Positions 8,374 to 17,492 of a DNA stretch of 64,000 bases are shown here, piece by piece. Both the position numbers and the translations under genes were made by a program. The stretch spans positions 186,001-250,000 of the forward strand of contig NZ_FMZC01000001.1 in assembly GCF_900102625.1 (NCBI RefSeq), written 5' to 3'. How positions within the stretch are numbered: position 1 is the stretch's first letter; the number at the start of each line of letters is the position of its first letter. The DNA is from Paracidovorax valerianellae (GTDB lineage Bacteria; Pseudomonadota; Gammaproteobacteria; Burkholderiales; Burkholderiaceae_C). The notes below the pieces were generated by a model, which worked only from the letters and a program-made list of their open reading frames with translations, was not told the origin of the DNA and did no database searches.

Positions 8374-9606
8374 TCAGGCGATCGCCACGGCGGGCCGGGC
8401 CGGCAGGCAGCGCACCGCCAGGGCGCTGGCCGAAGCTGCGGTGGCCAGGCCCACCACACCCAACCAACCCCACTGTGCCAGCGCCAGGCTGCCCAGCGCA
8501 GCGCCGGCCGACATGCCCACGAACATGCCGGTGAACAGCAGCGCGTTCAGGCGGCTGCGGGCGGCGGGCTCGATGCCGTACACGATGGTCTGGTGCGCCA
8601 CCAGCGTGGCCTGCACGCCGAAGTCGAAGCCGACGGCACTCGCCACGATCAAGCCCAGTTGCGCCTGGGGCGGCAGCCAGTGGGCAAGGCCCATGGCCGC
8701 GAACGACACCACCGCCAGCGCGGCACCCAGGCGGGTCACGCGCTCCGGGCCGCTGCGGTCGGCGATGCGGCCGGCCAGCGGCGCAGCCAGGGCGCCAGCC
8801 GCACCGGCCAGCCCGAAGGCCCCGGCGGCGGCGCTGCCCAGGTGGAACGAGCCATGCAGCATCACGGCCAGGGTGGACCAGAAGGCGCTAAAGCCCACCG
8901 ACAGCAAGCCCTGCGCCCAGGCGGCGCGGCGCAGTGCGCCATGGCGGCGCCACAGCGCGGCCATCGAGCCGATCAGCGCGCGGTACGGCAGCGGCGTGGT
9001 GGGCGCGAAGCTGGGCAGGCCCTTCCAGGCGGCCACGCCGATCAGCGCGATCGACACGGCAGCGGCCACGTACACGGCGCGCCAGCCGAAGTGCTCGGCC
9101 ACGAAACCGCTCACCACCCGCGACAGCAAAATGCCCAGCAGCAGCCCGGTCATCACCGTGCCCACCACCTTGCCGCGGTGGGCCACCGGGGCCAGCGTGG
9201 CAGCGGCCGGCACCACGTCCTGGGCCAGCGTGGCCGACAGGCCGATGGCCAGGCTGGCACCCAGCAGCCAGCCGATGCCCGGCGCGAACCCGCTCATCAG
9301 CAAGGCCAGCGCCAGCAGAGCGGCCTTGGCCAGGATGATGCGGCGGCGGTCGTAGCGGTCGCCCAGCGGGGCCAGAAACAAGATGCCGAGCGCATAGCCC
9401 AGTTGCGTGAGCGTGGGCACTAGGCCCACGGCGCGCTCGCTGGCGTGGATGTCCGGGCCCAGCACGCCCAGCATGGGCTGGCTGTAATAGAGCGAGGCCA
9501 CGCTCAACCCCGCGGCGGTGGCCAGCAGCAGCAACAGCGGTGCCGGCACGCCGGTAGAAGGACCACCCGGTTCAGCGGCTGCATGCGTGTTTTGAATGGA
9601 AGACAT
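8374..9606 (-). CDS. MFS transporter, drug/metabolite efflux type
   Basis: 410 aa from the ATG at 9606 (MSSIQNTHAAAEPGG). Twelve hydrophobic segments. The loop 2-3 motif appears as APLGDRYDRRRII around residue 88 and is repeated in the second half as GRIADRSGPERVTR, the duplicated signature of the superfamily. Most similar in layout to the YnfM/SotB-like exporter group. The divergent LysR gene starts 98 bp away and is the likely regulator. Confidence 0.87.
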   Translation of the reverse strand: MSSIQNTHAAAEPGGPSTGVPAPLLLLLATAAGLSVASLYYSQPMLGVLGPDIHASERAVGLVPTLTQLGYALGILFLAPLGDRYDRRRIILAKAALLALALLMSGFAPGIGWLLGASLAIGLSATLAQDVVPAAATLAPVAHRGKVVGTVMTGLLLGILLSRVVSGFVAEHFGWRAVYVAAAVSIALIGVAAWKGLPSFAPTTPLPYRALIGSMAALWRRHGALRRAAWAQGLLSVGFSAFWSTLAVMLHGSFHLGSAAAGAFGLAGAAGALAAPLAGRIADRSGPERVTRLGAALAVVSFAAMGLAHWLPPQAQLGLIVASAVGFDFGVQATLVAHQTIVYGIEPAARSRLNALLFTGMFVGMSAGAALGSLALAQWGWLGVVGLATAASASALAVRCLPARPAVAIA

Positions 9607-9704
9607 GTGGAAGACCCTTGAATGGAAGCGATGGAACGGAGTGTGTGCGAACCGCATTGCGCTGGGTAGTGGGCTCAGGCGCACATCTGCTATACGCTTG
9701 GCGC

Positions 9705-10667
9705 ATGAAGCAAGCCTCCTCTGCCACCTCTTCCCTGGCCGGCGTTGACCGCATCGAACTCATGCAGACCTTCGTGCGCATCGTCGAAGCCGGCAACCTT
9801 TCGGCCGCCGCCCAGCAACTGGGCACCACCCAGCCCACGGTCAGCCGCCGCTTGCAGGCGCTTGAGCGGTCGCTGGGGCTCAAGCTGCTGCAGCGCTCCA
9901 CCCATGTGATGAAACTCACCGAAGACGGCGAACGCTGCTTCGCGCACGCCAAGGACCTGCTGGACGACTGGCGCGCGATGGAGGCCGACCTGCGGGGCGC
10001 GCACGACGAACCGCGCGGCACGCTGCGCGTGCTGGTGCCGCACGCCTTCGGGCAAGAGCAGCTCATCGCGCCGCTGGTGGACTATTTGCGGCAGTACCCC
10101 GAGGTGTCGGTCGAATGGCTTCTGCATGACCGCCGGCCCGACTTCATCGCCGAAGGCATCGACTGCGCGGTCCAGGTCGGCCAGGTGGACGACCCGGCCG
10201 TGGTGGCGATCCATCTGGCCGAAGTACCCCGCATCGTGGTGGCAGCGCCGGAGCTGTTGCCCGGCGGCAAGGTGCCGGAAGATGCCGGCGCGCTGCGCGA
10301 CCTGCCCTGGCTGGCCCTGCGCACCTATTACCAGCGCGAGGTGTCGCTCACCCGCAGGCCGGACGGCGCCGTAGAGCGCTTCGCCATCCACCCGCGCATG
10401 AGCACCGACAGCCTGTACGCCCTGCGCAGCGCCGCCCTCGCCGGCCTGGGCGCGGCAATCGCGTCCGCCTGGGCGGTGGAACCCGACCTGCGCCAGGGCC
10501 GCCTGCGGCACCTGGCGCCCGCGTGGCAGGCGGCGCCGCTGCCGGTGTACCTGGTCTATCCGCATGCCAGGTTCTATCCGGCGCGGCTGCGCCGGTTTCT
10601 GGATGCGATGCGTGCGACGTTGCCGACTTTGAGCGGCATGCGGGTGCCGGGTGGGGTCGGGCAATAG
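9705..10667 (+). CDS. LysR family transcriptional regulator
   Basis: 320 aa from the ATG at 9705 (MKQASSATSSLAGVDRIELMQTF). N-terminal winged helix-turn-helix with FVRIVEAGNLSAAAQQLGTTQPTVSRRLQALE condensed to the usual LysR pattern (about residues 18-75), then a periplasmic-binding-like effector domain. It lies divergent from the MFS exporter with a 98-bp shared promoter region, the classical arrangement for a LysR protein controlling its neighbour. The effector is unknown. Confidence 0.9.
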   Translation: MKQASSATSSLAGVDRIELMQTFVRIVEAGNLSAAAQQLGTTQPTVSRRLQALERSLGLKLLQRSTHVMKLTEDGERCFAHAKDLLDDWRAMEADLRGAHDEPRGTLRVLVPHAFGQEQLIAPLVDYLRQYPEVSVEWLLHDRRPDFIAEGIDCAVQVGQVDDPAVVAIHLAEVPRIVVAAPELLPGGKVPEDAGALRDLPWLALRTYYQREVSLTRRPDGAVERFAIHPRMSTDSLYALRSAALAGLGAAIASAWAVEPDLRQGRLRHLAPAWQAAPLPVYLVYPHARFYPARLRRFLDAMRATLPTLSGMRVPGGVGQ

Positions 10668-10968
10668 GAAGGCCGATGTGAGCCCTAATCCGCCCACGAG
10701 CAACACTACAGCGAAACTGCTGTTCAGCCGCCAACCACTACCCGAGAGTGCAAAACGTGGACTGTCTGAGTGTTTGGGGACAGCCTAATGGCAAGCTATA
10801 GTCCGCCGAGTCAATGCATTTCGGATTTTGCGGAAATTATATATTTGCGCCTTGAAACAGTTTTCTAATCGAATATCCAAGCTGCACCTACATCCCTGCT
10901 GGATCGGTCTGGAATATCTCGCACCACGCAGTTTATACGGGATGCACCAAGCCAGGTAGTTAATCCAA
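10668..10968. other. Gene-free, AT-richer stretch
   Basis: 301 bp after the LysR gene where composition shifts from GC-rich to AT-richer sequence. This marks the left edge of a small foreign-looking patch that runs to about 12.46 kb. I see no RNA gene, repeat or convincing promoter in it. Confidence 0.4.
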
Positions 10969-11744
10969 ATGTTCCACGAACCTCCAAAGCACTCCCTATA
11001 TTCCGCCTACAAGGCTGATGTCGAATTCCAAGATGATTGCGGGACCAAAAAGACTTGTACGGCGACGGCCTTTATACTCGAAGTGGCCAAAGCAACTCCT
11101 TGGATCGTGACAAATCGGCACGTCATCGATCTAAACTATAAAAATTCCAGCGCAAAATACAAGAACTTCAAGCCAGTAAAATTTTCCATGACCGGCCGTC
11201 GCGCCGATGACTCGGTCTATACACTGATTCTTCATAAAGATGCAAAATTCTTTACGCATGATGACGAAGAAAACGATGTAGCGTTAATTGAGGCAAAAAT
11301 CAACCCAAATGAAAATACCGGTTTTCATTGGCACTTCGGAATTGAACACCTAGCAACCGAGGAAATACTTAAGACTGTTGAGCCGTTCGATCTTGTGTGC
11401 TATGCAGGATTTCCTCAATAGCACGACAAATTGGGAATGCGTCCCATAATTCGCAGTGGTCATATTGCAAGTGATCCGCGGTACAACTACTCATGGGACG
11501 GGGAATCACGAGGCTTGTGCGTGGCTTATGAAGGTTTTCTTCCGAAGGATCATCGGGAAGCCCGGTATTTGCCCCGCCTCGCGGGATGCAAAACATTCCG
11601 AATTCTAGACATGGTTATCTTGTCGGAGTAAATGCAGGTCACATTCCAAATACGCAGGGCCATAGCGGAGTATCGTATTTTTATAAATCCACTGCCATCC
11701 TTGAAATCATAGAGAAATACTCTCTCATGGATTTTCATATCTAA
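10969..11744 (+). pseudogene. Broken trypsin-like serine protease (chymotrypsin fold)
   Basis: The reading starts at 10969 (MFHEPPKHSLYSAY) and shows the catalytic histidine in TNRHVID and the acidic residue in DDEENDVALIEA. An in-frame TAG at 11419-11421 stops it after 150 codons. The same frame continues behind the stop (GMRPIIRSGHIASDP). Around the T run at 11535-11538 a one-base loss moves the frame, after which the missing serine motif GSSGSPVFAPPRG appears, and the protein would end at 11744 (YSLMDFHI). Repaired, it would be about 258 aa with a complete His-Asp-Ser triad. Two lesions indicate a decayed gene rather than one sequencing slip. Confidence 0.8.
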
Positions 11745-11846
11745 AAAAGCACTGCCTAACCTCCCAACCCATCGGCTCATCAAAAAGCTATGCTCTCGTC
11801 GCCCGGTGATTTAGCAGATTGAGTCACAAGAAAGGTTGTTCGCACG

Positions 11847-12458
11847 ATGAAAAGTCCTGATTTGGAACGCGTCGCAGAAACGCACTTCATGATTCGACCG
11901 ACGTTGAACTCGGCATTGAAGAACAGCGTGCTTACGGCCGAAGGCCAAGCCAGGTCGCCGAATTGCAGCACGTACTTCGATGTCTGGACCAAGAGCTACT
12001 CGGACAGGTTCTTCGATATGGGCACGCTCATTCGAGCCGCCTCTTCAGTTGAAACGTCCCTGCGCGACTATTACGCACAGAAGAAGGGGTACCTAAATCT
12101 ATCCCAGTTGCGCCAAGACCCCAGCTATAAGAAGAACATCTTTCAACGCGTCATGCCTTGGCACGGCAATGACGGAGCGGTCGCGCTAATTAAGACGGTC
12201 AACGTTGACATCACGGTCATTCCAGAACTACCGATTGTTCAAGAGCTTGTGCTTCATCGCCATCTGTATGCGCACAACCTTGGAGTGATAGACGACGAGT
12301 ACATCAAGAAGCTCAAGCGGCTCACATCCATCGATCTCCAGGCAAATCCGCAGGTCGCAGCTCAATACCCGGCACAAGATGTGTTCTGGTTCGAACCCCT
12401 TGATCGACTCCCTGTGTTCATTGAAGCGGTTCGGTCATTCGTCCGTGCGCTGAAATGA
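11847..12458 (+). CDS. Hypothetical protein with HEPN-like features
   Basis: 203 aa, not recognised as a named family. It is mostly helical in character. The segment IRAASSVETSLRDYY near residues 60-76 and the motif RHLYAH (R-x4-H, near residue 137) are reminiscent of HEPN domains, whose R-x4-6-H forms an RNase site. That match is by pattern only. Base composition is lower in GC than the surrounding core genes, and it sits in the same foreign-looking patch as the broken protease. It could be a residual part of a defence or stress module. Confidence 0.5.
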   Translation: MKSPDLERVAETHFMIRPTLNSALKNSVLTAEGQARSPNCSTYFDVWTKSYSDRFFDMGTLIRAASSVETSLRDYYAQKKGYLNLSQLRQDPSYKKNIFQRVMPWHGNDGAVALIKTVNVDITVIPELPIVQELVLHRHLYAHNLGVIDDEYIKKLKRLTSIDLQANPQVAAQYPAQDVFWFEPLDRLPVFIEAVRSFVRALK

Positions 12459-12596
12459 TGTCCAACTAAGGCATTGAACGGCCGCCTTCATTTGCGGTGG
12501 CTGGCTGCTTTGGCCGATAGCAGCCTCTCTCGGACACCCTATCCTGCGCCTTCATACACACGGTGCCCAAACAGCAGAAGACGCTATCCCACCCGC

Positions 12597-13703
12597 TCAG
12601 GCCACCTTCAACGCCGCCCGGTTCGCATTCACCCGATCCCGCTCGGCCACCTTCGCCCGCACCAGCGGCAGCAGTTCGCGGCCGTATTCGATCGTGTCCA
12701 CCAGCGGATCGAAACCGCGAATCAGGAAAGTGGTGATGCCCAGGTCGTAGTACTTGAGCAGTGCGTCGGCCACCTGTTCGGGCGTGCCCACGAGCGAGGT
12801 CGAGTTGGAGCGCCCGCCGGTCTCGCGCGCGATGGCAGTCCACAGCCGCTCGTCCACGCGGTCGCCCTTGGCTGCGTCGGCCAGCAGGCGCTGCGCGCCT
12901 TCGCTCTGCTGCGGGCCCGTGCCGCGCGCGTAGCCTTGCGGCACGCCCCGGCTGCGGGTTTCCTGCAGGATGCGCTCGGCGCGCGCCCAGGCTTCGTCTT
13001 CGGTGCGGCCCAGGATGGGGCGAAACGAAATGCTGAATTCGATGTGGCGGCCATGCGCCGCGCCCTCGGCCCGAACGCGGCGCACCAGGTCGCCCGCCTG
13101 CGCCAGCGATTCGCCCCAGAGCGCATACACGTCGGCGTGCTTGCCGGCCACCTGCAGCGCGGGCGCGGAGGCCCCGCCGAAGTAGATGGGCACGTAGGGC
13201 GCCTGCAATGGTTTGACCTCCGACGTGGCGCCCTTCACCTGGTAGTAGGTGCCGTGGTGGTCGAAGGGCTGGTCCTCGGTCCACACGCGGCGCAGAAGGG
13301 TCAGGTATTCGTCGGTGCGGGCGTAGCGCTCGTCGTGCCCCAGAAAGTCGCCGTCGCGCTGCTGGTCGGCATCGGAGCCGCCCGAGATGTAGTGCACCGC
13401 CACGCGGCCGCCGGTGTAGTGGTCCAGCGTGGCCAGTTGGCGCGCGGCCAGCGTGGGCGCGACGAAACCCGGGCGGTGCGCCAGCAGGAAATGGATCTTC
13501 TGCGTGGCCGCGGCAGCGTAGGCCACGGTCAGCAGGGTGTCGGGGCTGGAGCCGCTGGCCGGCACCAGCACGCGGTCGAAGCCGGCGTGCTCATGCGCCT
13601 GGGCGAAGGCCCGCACATAGGCCGGGTCCACGGCCGGGCCCTGTCGGGCGATGGTTTCTGACACCTCGTGCGGCTGGATCATGCCGATGAACTGGACACC
13701 CAT
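12597..13703 (-). CDS. SsuD-like FMNH2-dependent alkanesulfonate monooxygenase (LLM class)
   Basis: 368 aa from the ATG at 13703 (MGVQFIGMIQPHEVSE). The reading upstream to 13979 lacks family support. Luciferase-like TIM-barrel features: VPASGSSPDTLLTVAYAA, GGRVAVHYISGGSDADQQRDGDF, HDERYARTDEYL and TSLVGTPEQVADAL. The family oxygenates alkanesulfonates to aldehyde plus sulfite using reduced FMN from a partner reductase, none of which is in the window. It is divergent from the thiol dioxygenase/rhodanese pair, and a 17-bp motif shared with the aldolase unit lies 66 bp upstream. Confidence 0.85.
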   Translation of the reverse strand: MGVQFIGMIQPHEVSETIARQGPAVDPAYVRAFAQAHEHAGFDRVLVPASGSSPDTLLTVAYAAAATQKIHFLLAHRPGFVAPTLAARQLATLDHYTGGRVAVHYISGGSDADQQRDGDFLGHDERYARTDEYLTLLRRVWTEDQPFDHHGTYYQVKGATSEVKPLQAPYVPIYFGGASAPALQVAGKHADVYALWGESLAQAGDLVRRVRAEGAAHGRHIEFSISFRPILGRTEDEAWARAERILQETRSRGVPQGYARGTGPQQSEGAQRLLADAAKGDRVDERLWTAIARETGGRSNSTSLVGTPEQVADALLKYYDLGITTFLIRGFDPLVDTIEYGRELLPLVRAKVAERDRVNANRAALKVA

Positions 13704-13768
13704 GGAAGACTCCTTGAAGGGACGTGGAACAGCGAAGCGGCCCATGATCCCGCCCGCACCCGGCCGCG

Positions 13769-13785
13769 CCAACGAAGAAAAACGC
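13769..13785 (-). promoter_or_regulatory. Shared upstream motif, copy 2
   Basis: CCAACGAAGAAAAACGC on the plus strand, 66 bp upstream of the SsuD-like start and in the 198-bp divergent region before the thiol dioxygenase. It matches copy 1 at 7087-7103 at 16 of 17 positions. Confidence 0.4.
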
Positions 13786-13901
13786 CTGTGGTCATTCGGT
13801 TTTCTTGCAAGCCCGCCGAGTGGGGTGGTTAAGAAGAAAAACATGCATGGATATGAAAAACCCGCTCCCCCTGCACCCCGTTCCGCTGGTGCAATGGCGG
13901 C

Positions 13902-14597
13902 ATGTCCGCCCTGCACCCCACACCCTCGCAAATCACGCCCGTCCACCCTGCTCCGCCCAACACCGCCCGCCTGCGCCACTTCGTGCAGCAGATGGCGGCC
14001 CTGCTGGAGCCCCGGCCGCCCGAAGCCGAGATCGTCACGCGCGGCAGTGCGCTGCTGGCTGACCTAGTGGCGCACGACGACTGGCTGCCGCCCGACTGCG
14101 CCAAGCCCCATCCCGACTACTACCAGCAGTACCTGCTGCATGCCGATGCGCTGGGCCGCTTTTCGGTGGTGAGCTTTGTCTGGGGGCCGGGCCAGTCCAC
14201 GCCGATCCATGACCACACCGTGTGGGGCCTGGTTGGCATGCTGCGCGGCGCCGAACAATCGCAGGCCTACGGCCAGGACGACAACGGCCAGTGGCAGCCG
14301 CGCGGCACGCCCCACCGGCTGCAGCCGGGCGATACCGAAGCCGTCTCCCCGACCCTCGGCGACGTGCACCGCGTGAGCAATTTGCTCGCCGACGCCACGT
14401 CGATCAGCATCCACGTGTACGGGGCGAACATCGGGGCCGTGCAGCGCTCGGTGTACCGCGAGGACGGCTCCGTGCGGCCGTTCGTCTCGGGCTACAGCAA
14501 CGCCACCCTGCCCAACATCTGGAACCAGCCGCTCGCCAGCACGGCCGCCGCCCAAGCCGCCACCGCCAAGCCCACCACCGCCGACCTCGCGCCATGA
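13902..14597 (+). CDS. Cysteine dioxygenase-family thiol dioxygenase
   Basis: 231-aa cupin protein. The iron-binding cupin motif is GPGQSTPIHDHTVWGLVGML (His-x-His near residue 102), with a later DVHRVSN supplying the third histidine. Bacterial members oxidise cysteine or 3-mercaptopropionate to the sulfinate using Fe(II) and O2. The sequence alone does not settle which. The stop codon overlaps the start of the rhodanese gene in an ATGA junction, a pairing that suggests thiol oxidation followed by sulfur transfer. Confidence 0.85.
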   Translation: MSALHPTPSQITPVHPAPPNTARLRHFVQQMAALLEPRPPEAEIVTRGSALLADLVAHDDWLPPDCAKPHPDYYQQYLLHADALGRFSVVSFVWGPGQSTPIHDHTVWGLVGMLRGAEQSQAYGQDDNGQWQPRGTPHRLQPGDTEAVSPTLGDVHRVSNLLADATSISIHVYGANIGAVQRSVYREDGSVRPFVSGYSNATLPNIWNQPLASTAAAQAATAKPTTADLAP

Positions 14598-16264
14598 CCG
14601 CCATCTCCTCCGCTGCCCCTCATCGCTCTAGCGGCTCTACCGGCGCTATCGACGCTGCCGATACCACCCCCGCCATCGCCACGACCACGACCCGGCAGGT
14701 CCGCCAGGCCCTTCTGGACCGGCAGGAAATCGCCCTGCTCGACGTGCGCGAAGAGGCCCCGTTCGCGCAGGGCCACCCGCTCTTCGCCGCCAACCTGCCC
14801 GCCGGGCGCATCGAGCTCGATGCCTGGACCCGCATTCCCCGCCGGGCCACGGCCATCGTGGTGTACGACAACGGCGAAGGCTTGGCCGAACCCTCGGCCC
14901 ACGCTCTGCGCGCGCTGGGCTACACCGACGTGTCGCTGCTGGCGGGCGGCCTGCAGGGCTGGAAAGATGCGGGCGGCGAAATCTTCATCGACGTGAACGT
15001 GCCCAGCAAGGCCTTCGGCGAACTCGTGGAAAGCGAGCGCCATACGCCCTCGCTGCCGGCCGAGGAAGTGCAGGCCCTGCTGGCAGCCAACGCCGACGTG
15101 GTTGTGCTGGACGCCCGCCGCTTCGACGAATACCAGACCATGAACATTCCGGGCGGCATCAGCGTGCCCGGCGCCGAACTGGTGCTGCGTGCCCAGGCAC
15201 TGGCGCCTGACCCTGCCACCCGCATCATCGTGAACTGCGCCGGCCGCACGCGCAGCATCATCGGCACGCAGTCGCTGGTGAACGCGGGCCTGCCCAACCC
15301 CGTGGCTGCACTGCGCAACGGCACCATCGGTTGGCTGCTCGCGGGTCAGACGCTGGAGCATGGCGCGGACCGGCGCTTCGTGCCCGTGGCGCCCGAGCAG
15401 CGTGCCGCAGCGGCAACCCGCGCCCGCGCGGTGGCGGACCGGGCCGGCGTGCGGCGTGCCAGCGCTGCCGATCTGGCCCGTTTCGCCGTCGAGGTAGGCC
15501 GCACCACCTACCGATTCGACGTTCGCACCCCCGAGGAATACGAGGCGGGGCATCTGCCCGGTTTTCGCAGTGCGCCCGGGGGCCAACTCGTGCAGGAAAC
15601 CGATCACGCAGCACCCGTGCGCGGCGCCCGCATCGTGCTGACCGACGACGACGGTGCTCGCGCGAACATGACCGCCTCCTGGCTCGCGCAAATGGGCTGG
15701 GACGTGTGGGTGCTGGACGGCACGGACATCGGCAACGGCGCCCTGGAAACCGGCCAGCCCGCGCCGCTCGCTCCCGAACCGCACGGGCCTTTGACGTGGG
15801 TAGCCCCTCGGCAACTGGCCCGCTGGCTGCAGGAAGAGCCCGAGGGCCACACGGCGGTGCTGGACTTCACGGCCAGCGCCCAATACGTTCGGCGTCACAT
15901 TCCCGGCGCCTGGTTTGCCCTGCGCTCGCAGTTGGATGAGGCCCTGCGCACCGTGCCGCCCGCCAGCCGCTACGTGCTCACCTGCGGCACCAGCGCCCTG
16001 GCGCGCTACGCCGCCGAAGCCGTCGCCCGGCTGACCGGTGCGCCCACCGCCGTGCTGCAAGGCGGCACCCAGGCGTGGATCGATGAAGGCCTGCCGCTGG
16101 AGCACGGAGAAACGCGCCTGGCCTCGCCCCGCATCGACCGGTACCGCCGCCCCTACGAAGGCACCGACGCTCCGCGCGAAGCCATGCAGGGCTATCTGGA
16201 CTGGGAGTTCGGCCTGGTGGAGCAACTGGCGCGCGACAGAACGCACGGATTTGCCGTGGCCTGA
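14594..16264 (+). CDS. Four-domain rhodanese-like sulfurtransferase
   Basis: 556 aa from the ATG at 14594, inside the stop of the upstream dioxygenase gene. Four rhodanese folds follow each other: about residues 30-130, 155-260, 285-380 and 395-510. The active-site loop cysteine is present in domain 2 (IIVNCAGRTRS) and domain 4 (YVLTCGTSALA). The equivalent loops of domain 1 (IVVYDNGEG) and domain 3 (IVLTDDDGA) carry acidic residues and no cysteine. Domains thus alternate inactive-active-inactive-active, as in two fused tandem sulfurtransferases. It probably handles persulfide sulfur released during thiol or sulfonate breakdown, and is cytoplasmic since no signal peptide is seen. Confidence 0.88.
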   Translation: MTAISSAAPHRSSGSTGAIDAADTTPAIATTTTRQVRQALLDRQEIALLDVREEAPFAQGHPLFAANLPAGRIELDAWTRIPRRATAIVVYDNGEGLAEPSAHALRALGYTDVSLLAGGLQGWKDAGGEIFIDVNVPSKAFGELVESERHTPSLPAEEVQALLAANADVVVLDARRFDEYQTMNIPGGISVPGAELVLRAQALAPDPATRIIVNCAGRTRSIIGTQSLVNAGLPNPVAALRNGTIGWLLAGQTLEHGADRRFVPVAPEQRAAAATRARAVADRAGVRRASAADLARFAVEVGRTTYRFDVRTPEEYEAGHLPGFRSAPGGQLVQETDHAAPVRGARIVLTDDDGARANMTASWLAQMGWDVWVLDGTDIGNGALETGQPAPLAPEPHGPLTWVAPRQLARWLQEEPEGHTAVLDFTASAQYVRRHIPGAWFALRSQLDEALRTVPPASRYVLTCGTSALARYAAEAVARLTGAPTAVLQGGTQAWIDEGLPLEHGETRLASPRIDRYRRPYEGTDAPREAMQGYLDWEFGLVEQLARDRTHGFAVA

Positions 16265-16269
16265 GGGTC

Positions 16270-16325
16270 GCTATAAAAAATATAGCTGCCTGCGCAATGA
16301 ATACGGCGGCAGAGGGCTGAAAACA
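16270..16325 (+). repeat. Dispersed palindromic repeat, copy b
   Basis: Starts GCTATA-AAAAA-TATAGC (16270-16286) directly after the rhodanese stop codon. The tail is diverged (TGCGCAATGA...AGAGGGCTG). It could act as an intergenic hairpin between the convergent rhodanese and histidine kinase genes. Confidence 0.6.
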
Positions 16326-16332
16326 CCCAAAG

Positions 16333-17385
16333 TCAAAGGCTGGGCGCCGCCAAAGGCAGACTGACGGTGAACCGGCTCCCCAGCCCCAAACCGGGGCTCT
16401 CGGCCGTCACCTCCCCGCCGTGGGCCTGCACGATCTTCCGCACGATCGCCAGCCCCAGGCCGAGCCCGCCTTCCGCGTTGGAGGCAGCGCCGGGGGCCTG
16501 AACGAAAGGCTCGAACAATTCGCCCACCGAGCCCGGCGGAAGGCCGACGCCATTGTCTTGGATCGATACCGCCACCTGGCTTGCGCCCCGTGGCTCCACG
16601 GTCAGTGCAATCGTGCCGCCGGGGTCCGTGTACTTGGCCGCGTTGGTTAGCAAATTGGCAAACACCTGAACCAGCCGCTGCGCGTCCCCGGTCACGACCG
16701 CAGCCACTGCGCCCAGTTCTGCATCCAGGCGGTGCCCTTTCTTCGCGTAGAGCGGTGCGCTTTGCTCCAGCGCTTGCTGCAGCACCTGCCGCAACTCCAC
16801 CGGCAGGCTGGCGGTGGCATTGCCCCGCATCAATCCGGACAGGTCCAGCAGGTCGTCGGCCATGCGCTTCAGTTGCGCCACCTGGCGGCCGATGATCTCG
16901 TTGGCCCAGACCACCCGTTTTTCATCGTCCGGCGCACGGTCCAGCACCCTGTGCGCGGAATAGATGGCCGATAGAGGATTGCGTATCTCATGGCTCAGAA
17001 CCGCCATGGCGTTGTCTTTGGCGCGGTTGCTTGCATGCAACTGCTGAATCTTCTCGGCCAGCGCCATTCGCGAGCGCCGCAGTTGCACGCCCATCAGGCC
17101 AACGGCCACGCCGATGGCCGCGAAAATCAGGATGCGCGTGACGTTTTCAGGCTGCAGCACGTCGTGCAGGCCTGCGCCACGCTCGATGAACAGATAGGTG
17201 CCGATCAACGTCCCTAGCGCCGTGGCCAGCAGCGCTGGGCCCAGCCCACCGTACATCGCCGCAACCACGATCGGCAGGGTCAGGATCAGATAGGGGCCCT
17301 GATTTCCCAGCACCGGGTTCAGCAGGTAGCGCAGCAAGAGCGCGACCAGCACGGCGGCGATGGCTGAGAGGTAATGGCGATTCAT
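16333..17385 (-). CDS. Membrane sensor histidine kinase with DUF4118-like N-terminus
   Basis: 350 aa from the ATG at 17385 (MNRHYLSAIAAVLVALLLRYLL). About four transmembrane segments in residues 5-110 resemble the KdpD-type DUF4118 sensor region. HisKA follows with the phospho-acceptor in LSHEIRNPLSAIYSA (near residue 135). The HATPase domain has NLLTNAAKYTDPGG, DNGVGLPPG and GLGLGLAIVRK. No response regulator gene is adjacent, so the partner is elsewhere. The signal cannot be deduced. A slightly earlier start at 17406 is possible. Confidence 0.87.
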   Translation of the reverse strand: MNRHYLSAIAAVLVALLLRYLLNPVLGNQGPYLILTLPIVVAAMYGGLGPALLATALGTLIGTYLFIERGAGLHDVLQPENVTRILIFAAIGVAVGLMGVQLRRSRMALAEKIQQLHASNRAKDNAMAVLSHEIRNPLSAIYSAHRVLDRAPDDEKRVVWANEIIGRQVAQLKRMADDLLDLSGLMRGNATASLPVELRQVLQQALEQSAPLYAKKGHRLDAELGAVAAVVTGDAQRLVQVFANLLTNAAKYTDPGGTIALTVEPRGASQVAVSIQDNGVGLPPGSVGELFEPFVQAPGAASNAEGGLGLGLAIVRKIVQAHGGEVTAESPGLGLGSRFTVSLPLAAPSL

Positions 17386-17492
17386 GGGGCGCGATGATGC
17401 CAGCATCGACCTCGTTTCGGCGGCAAAACAAGCGGGATTGGCACGCGGAATGCTGCGGCGGTCTCGCACTCGCTCACTACAATCTGCGCCCC

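Noticed and set aside
11431-11631. A separate 66-aa gene after the protease stop
   Set aside because: It is in the same frame as the upstream protease and continues its homology, so it is part of the pseudogene rather than an independent gene.
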